NCBI GenBank assembly: GCA_030144725.1
Contig: JASKMD010000014.1
Span: forward strand, 5,073,370 to 5,137,369
Reading direction: 5' to 3'
Length of the DNA: 64,000 nucleotides
From: Haematococcus lacustris
Lineage: Eukaryota > Chlorophyta > Chlorophyceae > Chlamydomonadales > Haematococcaceae
Both the position numbers and the translations under genes were made by a program. Positions 23,049 to 33,800 of this stretch are shown piece by piece (within the stretch, counting starts at the first letter, position 1; every line of letters starts with the position of its first letter). The notes under the pieces were generated by a model. It worked only from the letters and a program-made list of their open reading frames with translations, had not been told where the DNA came from and ran no database searches.

Positions 23049-24061
23049 GCAAGAACAAGCCTTCAACTCTCACTGCGAAAATTGCCAACGGGATAACCTA
23101 ATCACCTGCGCCATGTGTACAGTAATGCCTGGCCTAGTCTGCCCTGCTTTGACATGGCGGGGCGGTATACATATAGCAGGGTGAACGTAAGGCTCTCATA
23201 CAGCAGACAGGTTGTCAGCTACCCGGTCGAACGGCTGCAGGCTTGAGCGGCGCACACCACCCCCAAATAAGATAAGTCTGCTAGCTTGGTGGGTCCCCAA
23301 CCACAGCCCGTCAACGGCTCCAAAAAACACAAGTCGCTCCCAAGAAGAGTTATGTCAGGTCATCATGCCTCGTCATCCTCCACCTCCCCTCTACCTCACT
23401 GACTCCAAGTTCTTAATCCTCCACCTCCCCCAACCTCAAACCACAGCTAGTTTATGTGCAAAGCGCTTCCCAAAACGTGCATTCACCCCTAACTTACCAA
23501 GTCCCAGCATGGTGACACGTGATGGCATAGTTCATGACACAGAAGTGCGCTACGGAGGATGAGACGTACGTAAATCTCAATGCAAATTCACAGCTTCATG
23601 CAGACCGCTCTTTCAAATTCTTCAACTCACTTCTACAGGACGATAACTACATATACACCCCCCTCCATTTACCATCTCCTGCCGCCCTTCCTGCTACCCT
23701 CGTGACCCTTGCTGCTGCCCTTGCCACCCCTTGTTGTGACCCTTGTGGCCCTTGCTGCTCTGCTGTCCCCTGCTGACCCTCATGGCAGTGGTTATGAGCT
23801 CATGCTAGTGGCTAGAAGAAAAAGAAGACTATTACTCCAGCAGAGCCAGCATGCTTCAAGGAAAGGGTTTCTGCCTGGGCCTTGGCCTGCTCCCACCACC
23901 CAGCTCAACGTAAAGAGACTCCCTGAACCCACATCCCTCACCCCTGCCCTGAGTCTGCAGCTAGCCAGTGGCCATTGGCCTCCCTCAGTCTGTAGCTGGC
24001 CTCCCTCAAGCCCCCTCACCACCGTCACCACTTCACCGTCTCCATGTTCTCATGCCAGTGG
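23049..24061. other. Convergent intergenic region between TDP1 and the F-box gene
   Basis: Both flanking genes end toward this stretch, so it holds two 3' UTRs. No gene was recognised. Confidence 0.5.
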
Positions 24062-25810
24062 CTACACCTCCCCAACAGCAGCGGGAGGCTCGTAGGGTGA
24101 GGCACGCACATGGACAAACACACTGCTGCCTTCCGTGTAAGTGCACATGCGCTCACAGCATGCAGCGTTGGAATTGAACAGCTCCTGAGACACGCTGAAG
24201 CAGATCATGAGTGGCCGTGACCCTGGCGTGCTCCCCAGCTGCTGCATCACCCCCTCCATGGCAAGCACGTCAAATGAAACCCAGTTGAACATGACACGCT
24301 CCAGGTCTGGCATGCCTTCCAGCAGCCCCAGGAACAGCTGCAGGTCGGCTGCCACCTCGCCGCGGAAGAAGTGCAGGTTGGTGACCCCTGGAGAGATTGG
24401 GGCCAGGGCCTTGGCGGTTTCTGCTGTGATGCGGGGGATGTTGCGCAGCACCATGCCCTCCCGGGACACCTCCCTCAACTGGAACAGCCGCTGGGCCACA
24501 GTCAACAGCTCCTCCGCTCCAGGGGGAGTGTTAGCTGCCACCACCGCTGCCGCCTGATCCAAGGCCTGCTGCTCCTCAGCTGGTGTGAGGGGGAGCAGGG
24601 CAGTGCCCGCCATGTCCACCGACAGGCTGTCTAGGTCCACATACACCGTGCAGCGCTGCCTGAGGTTGTGGACGCACTGGGGCACACCCCGCGCCAGGGT
24701 CATGCCCCCCAGGACCAGCGAGGAGGTGAGGGAGTGCAGGGGCAGGCAGGCCGCCGCCATGGTGTCAAACCCCACCGACCCCACCATCAGCTTCAACCTC
24801 TGCCAACTGCAGGCGGCTTGTGCTCGAGACTCCGCCACCCTCTTGACCCCCTCAAGCACCAAACGCGTCAGCTGAGTGGCTGCAAGCAGGGTGTCCAGCT
24901 CAGCCACCCCCTTGACGACCAGGTTAGGCACAGACAAGCTGACTAGGCTGGGTAGGGCCTGCATCAGCTGTGGGAAGCCATCCATGGAGCACTCTGAACT
25001 GGCTTCGTAACTCAACGTTAGAGAGCATAATCTGGTCAGGCCACTCAGAGTGTCACACACAAGGTGGAGTGATGGTAGGTTGTCAAACAACGTATTCTCC
25101 AGGTACAAATCTGTCAGGTGCTCAGCCAGAGGCTGCAGGCTGGGCAGCTGCTCCATGTTTGTGAGCTCTAGGCTTTGCAGCCTGCAGCCCTGGAACAGGG
25201 TGTCCAGGGTCACGGCAGCAGGGTGTTCTTGGGCTGGCTCTTCAAGCATCACGTTACACAGCGTGAGATGCTGCAGCTGCTGGCATAGGTCAGGGTGGCT
25301 GAGCAGCCCAGCGGGTCCACCCAGCATGTAGATTGAGATCACACGGTGCAGCAGGCTAAGGCTTGTAAGGCCGGGGAAGGCGCGCAGCAGCTGCTGTGTG
25401 TGGCATGGCGTCCAGAAGAGGTGGTGGACTGGCTTACGGTCCGTGTCTGCATCGCCTAGTAACGAAAAGTGCTCCACCGTTGGGCATGGTTTCAATGCTT
25501 CCAAAACATCGGTCACCAGCATGCAGTCCTCCGCATGAGATACCAGGTCTGGCTTAAGGCCCAGAGTCAGCTGCAGCGTCGTCGTCGTGGTCTGCAGGGC
25601 CCGGATCAGGCGGGCGGAGATGGGCGGAGGGCCTCCGCCAGTGCGGGGTTCCAAGTCGAGGAAGAATTCCGAGGCGAAGTGCAGCCTGTCGTTCCACAGG
25701 CGGCTGCAGGTGGCTGCAAGCGCACGCCGCTCTTCTTGGTCGGAATACAGGACGACTGTGCGCAGTAGCTCGTCAGGCAGGTCAAGCATCGACCAGCTGC
25801 GAGCTGCCAT
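24062..25810 (-). CDS. F-box / leucine-rich-repeat-like protein, single exon
   Basis: An uninterrupted frame of 582 residues. The first 45 or so (LDLPDELLRTVVLYSDQEE, LAATCSRLWND) look like an F-box, which would bind Skp1 in an SCF ubiquitin ligase. The rest has irregular leucine-rich repeats (LQHLTLCNVMLEE, LQSLELTNMEQLPSL, LTDLYLENTLFDNLPSL, LCSLTLSYEASS, LVSLSVPNLVV) that would form the substrate-binding solenoid, up to about residue 560. A continuous frame this long in a region of short exons is good evidence that it is real. The substrate is unknown. The gene lies 401 bp downstream of METTL4 on the same strand. Confidence 0.78.
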   Translation of the reverse strand: MAARSWSMLDLPDELLRTVVLYSDQEERRALAATCSRLWNDRLHFASEFFLDLEPRTGGGPPPISARLIRALQTTTTTLQLTLGLKPDLVSHAEDCMLVTDVLEALKPCPTVEHFSLLGDADTDRKPVHHLFWTPCHTQQLLRAFPGLTSLSLLHRVISIYMLGGPAGLLSHPDLCQQLQHLTLCNVMLEEPAQEHPAAVTLDTLFQGCRLQSLELTNMEQLPSLQPLAEHLTDLYLENTLFDNLPSLHLVCDTLSGLTRLCSLTLSYEASSECSMDGFPQLMQALPSLVSLSVPNLVVKGVAELDTLLAATQLTRLVLEGVKRVAESRAQAACSWQRLKLMVGSVGFDTMAAACLPLHSLTSSLVLGGMTLARGVPQCVHNLRQRCTVYVDLDSLSVDMAGTALLPLTPAEEQQALDQAAAVVAANTPPGAEELLTVAQRLFQLREVSREGMVLRNIPRITAETAKALAPISPGVTNLHFFRGEVAADLQLFLGLLEGMPDLERVMFNWVSFDVLAMEGVMQQLGSTPGSRPLMICFSVSQELFNSNAACCERMCTYTEGSSVFVHVRASPYEPPAAVGEV

Positions 25811-26211
25811 GCTGCCGGCTATCAGTGTCTACTCAACCCAGACGTTGTGCAGTAAAATGCAAAATGCAGACTACAGCGGCCCATGTTGTGTGTGCCCATG
25901 TTGTGTGCTCAGCCTGGCTAAGCAGTCCTGAGCAGGGGCTTAATGTGATCAACACGCAAATACGCCGTACGACCTCACCGGACTGGAGCAATGGCTTCTA
26001 TGTCTGCAAGGGAGCAGGAGGGCGGTTAAACATTGTTTTAGCACCCACGAGGCAACGTTCCCAGCGCTAAAGACCTTAGGTGACACTCGCTTACGCCGTT
26101 GTCAGCGCCTGAGCGTGATGCCGGCGGTAAGCCGGTCCCGTTGCCAGCCACGCTAGAGGCCTCGGCCTTGCGTGCTGCGCGCATCACGCTAAGCAAGTAG
26201 AGGCGACGACA
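25811..26211. other. Intergenic region between METTL4 and the F-box gene
   Basis: Holds the METTL4 3' UTR and the F-box gene promoter. No further gene was seen. Confidence 0.45.
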
Positions 26212-28644
26212 TTACATTGGATAAAACAGCTCGGCCCGTTGAAAAGTCAGAACTTCATTGCCGACGGCATCCCAGCCCGCGTGCATGTCCCTCGCAAACA
26301 GCTCCAAGTTCAAAGGCCGGGCCGGCAATATACCGGGCTGCAGCTGTCCCATCGCACCATGGCTGGGAAGCAGGCGCGCAATTAGGCGACCCAGATGCGG
26401 TTTGCGACTGTGCTCAGCTGGGCATGACATGATGACCAGGCTGCGCGGCAGCCGGTCCGCGCTGGGCTGCCATTCAGCGTCGTCGCCGCACGAAGGCTGA
26501 CACAAGCCCGGTCGCATGTGTTCTGTCCTCGTTCCACTGGCGTCTTGGCCGTCCACGCAGCGCCCGGATGGCCGCAGCACCAGCAGATGCTCGAAGGGGT
26601 GGCGGTGCATGCTGGCTAGACTGCTGATTGGCGCATGGCCTCCTGAGCCCAGCTTCAGCCAGTACTGCAGTGGCAAGGCAGCATAGGGGGGCGCTTGGAG
26701 CCATCAACCCATGATGCCAGCTGCTGAAGCCTTGACCACAGCAGGCTGCTGAGAGGGCTGACAGGTATGCCAGTGCTGGCACCTCTCCTCACTGCCGTTC
26801 TGTCCCCGCTTGTTGGCAATGACGTCATGGTGTCAAGCAATCACCTCATTACTATTAAGAGCAACCTTAGCAAAGCCCCAAGCCCGCAGCATTGGTAACC
26901 TCAAGTACTGCAGAGGTGTGGGTAGGTGGCAGCATCCACTGCAGTGACCATGAGGCCACCATGTAGACACCAGGCAAGCAACGTTGACAAGCTTGCTGAG
27001 GTGCACATAACGGTAATGGTGCTGGTCGCGTCACTGTCGAGCCTGACTGCTTGGCTGCACGCTAAGGTCTTATTCCTTTTTCCTTATCCCCCACTCTACC
27101 CCACCAAACCCCACACTCACACCCCCCCACCCCACCCCACCCCAGCCCAGCCCCCAGCCACCCACCCAGGTGGTGCAGTGCGTCAGGCCCCAGGCGGCCA
27201 GCAGCTCCTCAGCCACGAAGCGGTGCAGCTTCTCCCGGTTGGTGATCCACAGCAACACCACAGCGTCCTGGAGGCAGCACCCTCACACCTGGTCACACCA
27301 CCAGTCATACTCTTTGCCACACTATACACGACCCTAGTCGTCCGTATTCAAGATGCCGGGGCTGAAGCTACTCAGGGGGTGTGGGTAAGGTGGAGGGGGA
27401 GGGAAAGGCAACTGCTTGCTACTTAGCCAGCATTCTATGGTGCAGCAAGCCAGTGTGCCCTGTGTGTGCTGCTCTCCTGCCTGCAGCACAACCGCAATAA
27501 CTTTGCCACCAGCGCCGTCACAGCAGCACACAGCAGGCTGTCCACTGTCAGCTCCTGGCTCTCCTGCATTGCTGACTGTTAAGTGTCACGCACTCTGACT
27601 GGGTCGCTCTTTTGTCCCAGTCGCCAGCCGCCAGCTGCTGAGCCGGCTGCCTGCTGCTGAGCAGGCTGAGTACACCGCTGAGTACACCGCTGAGCACTGA
27701 GTGGCTGCTGAGTGTGCAGCAGGCTGGCAGGCAGTGTGCAGACTGGCGCCTTGGTGGTGAGGGAGCCTACCTGGTGCAGCAGCCCTCTGAGGGGCAGGCG
27801 CAGCAGCTGGCGGGCGGGGAGGGCGGGGTAGGCGGCGCTGCGCTTCACGCTGGCGTTCTCCCAGGGGGGGTCAGCTACCAGCAGGCGGTACCCCTCAGGG
27901 GGGCGGCCTACAGGGGGTAGCTGGGCAGGAGGGGTGGAGGAGGGCATGGGGGAGGTGGAGGAGGGCAGAGGGGAGGCAAGGAGCGAAGGGCTTGGCAGCA
28001 CCCTGGCGAGAGGGGCTGGGAAAGGTGGTGTGGTCAGAAACGGTTGGGAGGAGGAGAGAGTGGGGTATGGGCAAGGTCAGGGAACTGGCACACATGGTTT
28101 AGCTGAGACATGAGGCTGAGGTGAGGAAGGGCTGGGGCAGGTGGTGTGGTCAGGAATCAGGGTTAGGAGAAGAAGAGAGTTGGGTGTGGGAGGGGAGTGG
28201 CAGCCGGCACACGTGGTGGGGGATAGCAGGGACATAAAGTGGAGGTGAGGTAGCAGAGAGTTGGTGGACGGCGCTGTGTCATCCAGCAAATGGGAGGGCA
28301 GGAGTGGTATCTCAGCTTGGACAGGAATGGTGGAGGGGACGTCAACAAGAGGGTGTCGAGGGGGTGGGGTCTCCATACAGCACCATCCCCTCTGCCTAGA
28401 GGGTTAGGCCTGGACCTGCCTGCTCAGGTGTAGGGCCTCCCTGCTGCTCTCATAACACCGCTCTCCACTCATATCACCACTCTCACCACTCTGCTGCTAT
28501 AATCTCACCATTGGCACAATTTTACCACTATGCTGCTCATATCACCACTCTGCTGCTCTCATATCACCACTCTCCACTCATATTAACAGCCTCTCCTCCC
28601 AGCAGCCCCTCCCCTGGCCTCCACAGTGCTCTGCCGCACCCTAC

Positions 28645-28677
<33 letters not shown>

Positions 28678-30136
28678 GCACCCTACCCTGCTGTTGCTGC
28701 TGCTGCTGCTGCTGCTACCCACCCTGCTGCAGCGTAGCCCAGGTGCGGCTGGCAGTGAGGTCGGCCATGAGGAAGCGGGAGCGGGGCGGCAGCAGCACAG
28801 GCCACTGGTGTGCCAGGGCCAGCAGCTCCTGGTCGCTAGGGTTAGCCACCAGGTGGTCATACAGGGGCAGGCAGCGCTGGCTAGCCACACCCAGCCCCAG
28901 CCCAGAGCTGTGGTGGTTGAGGCGGACCAGGTCACAGTCCTCCCTTGGCTGCTGCTGCTGCTGCTGCTGCTGCTCGGCTCCCTCATGCTGTGGCAGTGAC
29001 TGCCTTGCCCCCTCGTGCTGTTGATGACGCCACTGTGGCTGTGGCGGCAGATGTTGCTGCTGCTGCTGCTGCTGCCGCTGTACCCCTGCGGCTGGTACAG
29101 GCAGCTGGGAAGCAGGCGGCACCCCCAGGCTGGGAGGCGAGGCTGCCAGCAGTGCTGCAGTGTGATCAGGGCTGCCGCTGGTGCTGGTGGTGCTGCTTCC
29201 GGTGCTGGCAAGCAAGGGTGGGGCATGAGGCAGTGAGGGTTGGCAGCTGTCATCCTGTGGTGTGATGGGAAGGGTGATTTTGGGGCGCAGCACATGGCGC
29301 AGGGAGTGTAGGGCGACCCAGTCAGGCAGGGGAGGAGGGCTACAGGTAGGGTAGGGGAGCTCTGAGTGCGTGTCCCCTGCTGCTCCTGCTGCCGCTGTAG
29401 GTGATGCCGCTGTGGCTGCTGCCTCAGCCCCATCAACTGGCCTAAAGCCTGCTGCTGGTGCTGAATTGGTGGCTGCTGTTGAGCATCGGGCCGGGAGCGC
29501 TGCAGCCAGTGCCGACCCACTCACTATCTCACAGCAGCCAGGCCCTGCAGGCCATGGGCTGGCAGGCAGTGGCTGGAATGTGGCCTGGTGCTGACCCTGC
29601 AGGGCCTCGGCCTCCAGTGTGATGGTAGCAGGGTGTGACGGGGGTGTGACCGTGGCAGGGTGTGATGAGGGTATGGGCAGAAGGCAGCCTTGCACCTTGG
29701 GCCGCAGCATGTGCTGTATGTCGGGCTGGTGCTTCCCTGGCGATGGCGCTTGCTGTCCCTGCTGCTGCTCTCCCCCCTGTGAGTGCTCTGAGCCTGGTTG
29801 AGGTGCTGGTTGCAGTGCTGCTGACACGCCAGGGATGACAGTTTGACAGCCTGGCTGCATTGCCAAAGCTGTGGTGAAGCTTTCAAATGCAGCTGTCACC
29901 AGCTGGGCTGCCTGCCTGTTGCGAACATTGCCGGGGTGCAGCCGGTCCAGCTGCTCCTGCACATGGATGCCCTCAGCAGCTGCGAGCTTAGCATGCTTCC
30001 TGGCCTTGTCACGCTTGCGCTTGGCCTGGCGCTCTTCTTTTGGCCGAGGGGCCTGCGGGTCCCATTCACACAGCCTGTGGGCTGAGGTGGGAGCGATCTC
30101 TGCTGGAGGGTCCGGCTACGTTGCAAGCACGGCCAT
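26212..30136 (-). CDS. METTL4: METTL4-type N6-adenine methyltransferase (MT-A70 family)
   Basis: MT-A70 proteins transfer a methyl group from SAM to adenine N6. METTL4 members act on snRNA (m6Am) and are proposed DNA 6mA writers. Five exons join in phase: 30120-30136 (17 bp, MAVLA), 28723-30074, 27771-27907, 27166-27267, 26212-26664, giving 686 residues. Exon 2 is a long low-complexity region (Gln, Pro, Ala) with a basic start (KEERQAKRKRDKARKHAK). It ends with the METTL4-typical LYDHLVANPSDQELL and LLPPRSRFLMADL. The catalytic DPPW follows in LLVADPPWENASVKRS. Then come LLWITNREKLHRFVAEELL, HPFEHLLVLR, SRKPHLGRLIARLLP and LELFARDMHAGWDAVGNEVL. The tiny first exon is the least certain part. 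The gene is divergent from PPIL2. Confidence 0.88.
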
Positions 30137-30872
30137 GCAAAGAGAACACGGATTTTAGGCACGCGTGGTCGTCATGGTATGTTCGGCTGCTGGTAGAATG
30201 GTTCACAGAGACTCCACCACCATCAGGCAATGCATGTCCCATAGCTTCTGCTGGGGCTGGTGATGTCTGCCTTTTCCCTAGCTGGCGTTTTTGTGTCCCG
30301 GCCAAAGCGCCGCAGGCTTCGACATCCTCAGTAAGACGTCACATGGCGCCCTAAAGACATGGGGCCGCTCACCTTCGAAGCCACCGCTGCACCATCGCAG
30401 CTAGGACTGCTTGCAGCTGTCGGCACCGTCCATCGCCCTCGCCATAACACCAGGCCAGCGTCGGCCTCGGTGTCGTGAGACAGCAATACCCAGTTCGGCT
30501 GGTTGCCTGGGTCGGAGAACCACATCACCCAGAACCCACATTGCGAAACAGCAAAGCACCGAACCAGTACAAACCAGTGTGACAGTGTGACAGAGGTGGA
30601 GAGCGTGGTACATACGGGGCTCGGCCAGCTGCTGCCTGCAGGCGCTGCTTCGTCTTGCGCAACTGGCACGCGGCATGAGCGTGGAATGAGTTCCTGGCAC
30701 TGTCGAGCATTCTAACTCGCTCTCAAGCAGTGGCGACAGCAGGCAGTGCCCAAGACACTGGAAGGAACTTTCTGACAGCAAGCAGCTTGCCTTGGAGTTG
30801 GAAGTGCTCCAGTGGCTTGCCAGCCTAGCAGCCAACACCAGGTGCACTGGCGTATAGCCCAGGGCTGTGACC
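30137..30872. promoter_or_regulatory. Shared intergenic region of divergent METTL4 and PPIL2
   Basis: 736 bp separate the two start codons, which point away from each other, so promoters of both genes should lie here. Open frames on the minus strand (about 30328-30889) have no recognisable motif and were not called. No specific promoter element is claimed. Confidence 0.5.
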
Positions 30873-33800
30873 ATGGGCAAACAACGCACAAAAGACCGAG
30901 GCTACTTGACGACCAATGGTAGGCAACCAGGGCACAGACATGGCGTTGTACTGGCAAGCCAGGGGGGGCTCATTGGCTTGAAGGCATACACTGCCATGTA
31001 TGTCGTGCCCTGTTGTATAGCTGCTTCGGAGGAGCACTGGCACCTGCAGCAGCAGCAGCAGCACCAGCAGCACTATGTGGCATGTGCCCACAGCTATTGC
31101 TGCGAGTGACTTTAGCATCGGTTGTGAACATCTGCACGGAGCCTTGCAAAGTGGCTCTGATGGCAGTGTCGCAGACGCTGCCTAGGTGACACAAATAAGC
31201 ATTGACGCACTTCCCTCGACACCTGCAACCCCTAACCCTTCCCTAGTTTAGACATCCTTTAGCATAACCCTGGAGTCCCCAGCCCAGCCCAGCCCAGCCC
31301 AGCCCAGCCCAGCCCAGCCCAGCCCAGCCCAGCCCAGCCCAGCCCAGCCCAGCCCAGCCCAGCCCAGCCCAGCCCAGCCCAGCCCAGCGGGCTGATGCAG
31401 AGGGCACTCGTTCAAGGCCGGCTTCTCTCACTCATCTGCTATGTTGTAGCATGCTGTGGCGCAAAAGGCTGTTGCTGTTGCCCCCTTGGTCCTGGTGCTG
31501 TGCTGAGCAGCTGCTGCTGCCGCCTGCGCTGCTGTTTGACAGAGTGGAAGTATGAGTGGGGCGGGTACAAAGACAAGTCCCGCGCGCCCTTCAAGCGCCT
31601 GCCCTTCAACTGCTGTGCCATTGCCTTCACACCCTTTGAAGACCCGGTGCGTCACACTGGCACATCCGTCACACTGATCTCGGGTATCACACACATGATG
31701 TAACACACATGGTGTCTACACGCGCTCACATGGGACAGGCTGAACATGGCGTACCAAGGATCAGAAAAGAAGGAAGGAAGGTCAAGTAGGCACCAGGGTG
31801 CAACAGTTCGTGATACCTGATCTAAGGGCGCCCCTAACTGATGTCAGGATAAACTACGGGGGCCCTATACACTGTTTATACCCCGATAAATTCCTCAAGT
31901 TTTGAAAATCACGGGCCCCCGTACTGGACCTTCGGCCCAGTTACGGGGGCCCTAGCCAAAATGGGTCAAAAGTACGGGCCCCGTACGGGGGGTCGAACCC
32001 TGGTAGGCACAGAGGTCTGACAGCTCAGGGTAGCAGTGCCTAGTCAGGCAAGGGCTGGTGCTGAGTCATTGCGCCTAAGTAGGCAAGCTTGCTGTGGTCC
32101 CCAGGTGTGCACTGCGGAGGGCACCGTGTATGACGTCACCAACATCGTCCCCTTTGTCATGAAGTACAAGCAGCACCCTGTCACTGGGGAGCCCCTGGCC
32201 CTCAAGGACCTCACCAAGCTCACCTTCCACAAGAACGGCGGTGGGTTCAACCTACCATTTAAATATGGCATGAACTGCCGGTCAGTTAAGAATGCATGCA
32301 GCAATGCATGAAAGCAGCAGATGCCAAAGTAGCAGCAAGTGCAACAGCATGGACCACAAGAGCAGCAAGCACAAACAGCATCCCTTCGACAGATGGGTCC
32401 ATAGGTGACCCTGGCCCCTGTGGCCCCCCTGCTGCTCCAGAGAGAGGGATCAGCATGCCAGCTGTTGAGCAGCACCTGCCTGCCCTGCCACCCTGCACTG
32501 TGCAGAGGGCCAGTACTGCTGCCCAGTCACAGGCAAGGTGTTCACGGAGCACACCCACATTGCCGCAGTCAAGGTCACGGGCAATGTGTACGCTTACGAG
32601 GCCGTGAGTGCAGACCGCATGCATGCCCCTGCCGCATGCATGCTGTCCTGCTCGCCTACCTACCTGCCTGCTGGAGGTCATGTGCACCTGCTAGCACATC
32701 CCCAGTGTCTTCCCCACCAGCCTTCAGAGTCACTACCTCTGCCTGCTTGTGCCTCTTTCCACCGCCCTCCACTCTCCCCACCCCACCCCACCCCACCCCA
32801 CCCCACCCCACCCCACCCCACCCCACCCCACCCCACCCCACCCCATCCCACCCCACCCCACCCCACCCCACCCCACCCCACCCCACCCCACCCCACCCCA
32901 CCCCACCCCACCCCACCCCACCCCACCCCACCCCACCCCACCCCACCCCACCCCACCCCACCCCACCCCACCGGACCCGACCTGACCTGACCTGACCTGA
33001 CCTGACCATGGTTGCAGATTGACGAACTGTGTGCCAAGGCAAAGAACTGGAAGGACCTGCTGACAGATGAGCCCTTCACCCGCAAGGACATCATCCACAT
33101 CCAGGACCCCCTGAACCTGCAGGTGGGTCAGGCGGTTGGAAGCCTAGGCCGCATGGGGGCTAGGTGGTTGGGAGACCAGGCAGATGCAGGACCAGGCTTG
33201 CCTAGTCCCTGCCCAATAACGCCACAGCATCCCATACACCTTCTTCGTTCCCTGCCCATTCTTGACGTTCTGCCTTTGCCTTGTTGCCCTACCCTTGCCT
33301 CGTTGCCCTACCCTTGCTCAGAATAAGGCAGTGGAGCAGTTCAGCCACGTCCAGAAGGGGCTGGTGTTGGACGATGAGGGCGAGGGTGCCGCAGAGAAAG
33401 CCAGTGCCCTGCGTAATGTGACCGAGGACATGAAGAGGACACTGAACGCTCTGCAGGTGGGCAGGCAGACAGGCAGGCAGGCAAGTAGGGCACACAGAAA
33501 TGGCGGGCAGGCAGGCAAGGAGGGAACACAGAGAGTGCGGCAGGAGTACAAGGCTGGCAGGCAGGAGCTGATCAGGCTTCTTCTTCTCGCCAGCCCACAA
33601 AGAGGGCCCGCCATCCTTTTCATATCCGGTGGTTTGAGGGAGCATAAGGAGATGCCGTGGCAAGGCAGCAGCTGCTGCAGTGCCATCCGTGTGCGTTGTG
33701 CAAGCGGTGGCGCTCATACTACCCGCTGCGCTGATAAAGCAATGCAGACCAGCGAATCCAAGGCCGCATTTGAAGCCGGGGGCGGCGGCAAGCGAGCGGA

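Noticed and set aside
30328..30889. Minus-strand frames between METTL4 and PPIL2
   Set aside because: No recognisable motif, several overlapping frames, and no splice link to METTL4 that improves its match.
32656..33100. Long frames of Thr-Pro-His-Pro or Gly-Trp-Gly-Val repeats on both strands
   Set aside because: They come entirely from (CCCCA)n in PPIL2 intron 4.
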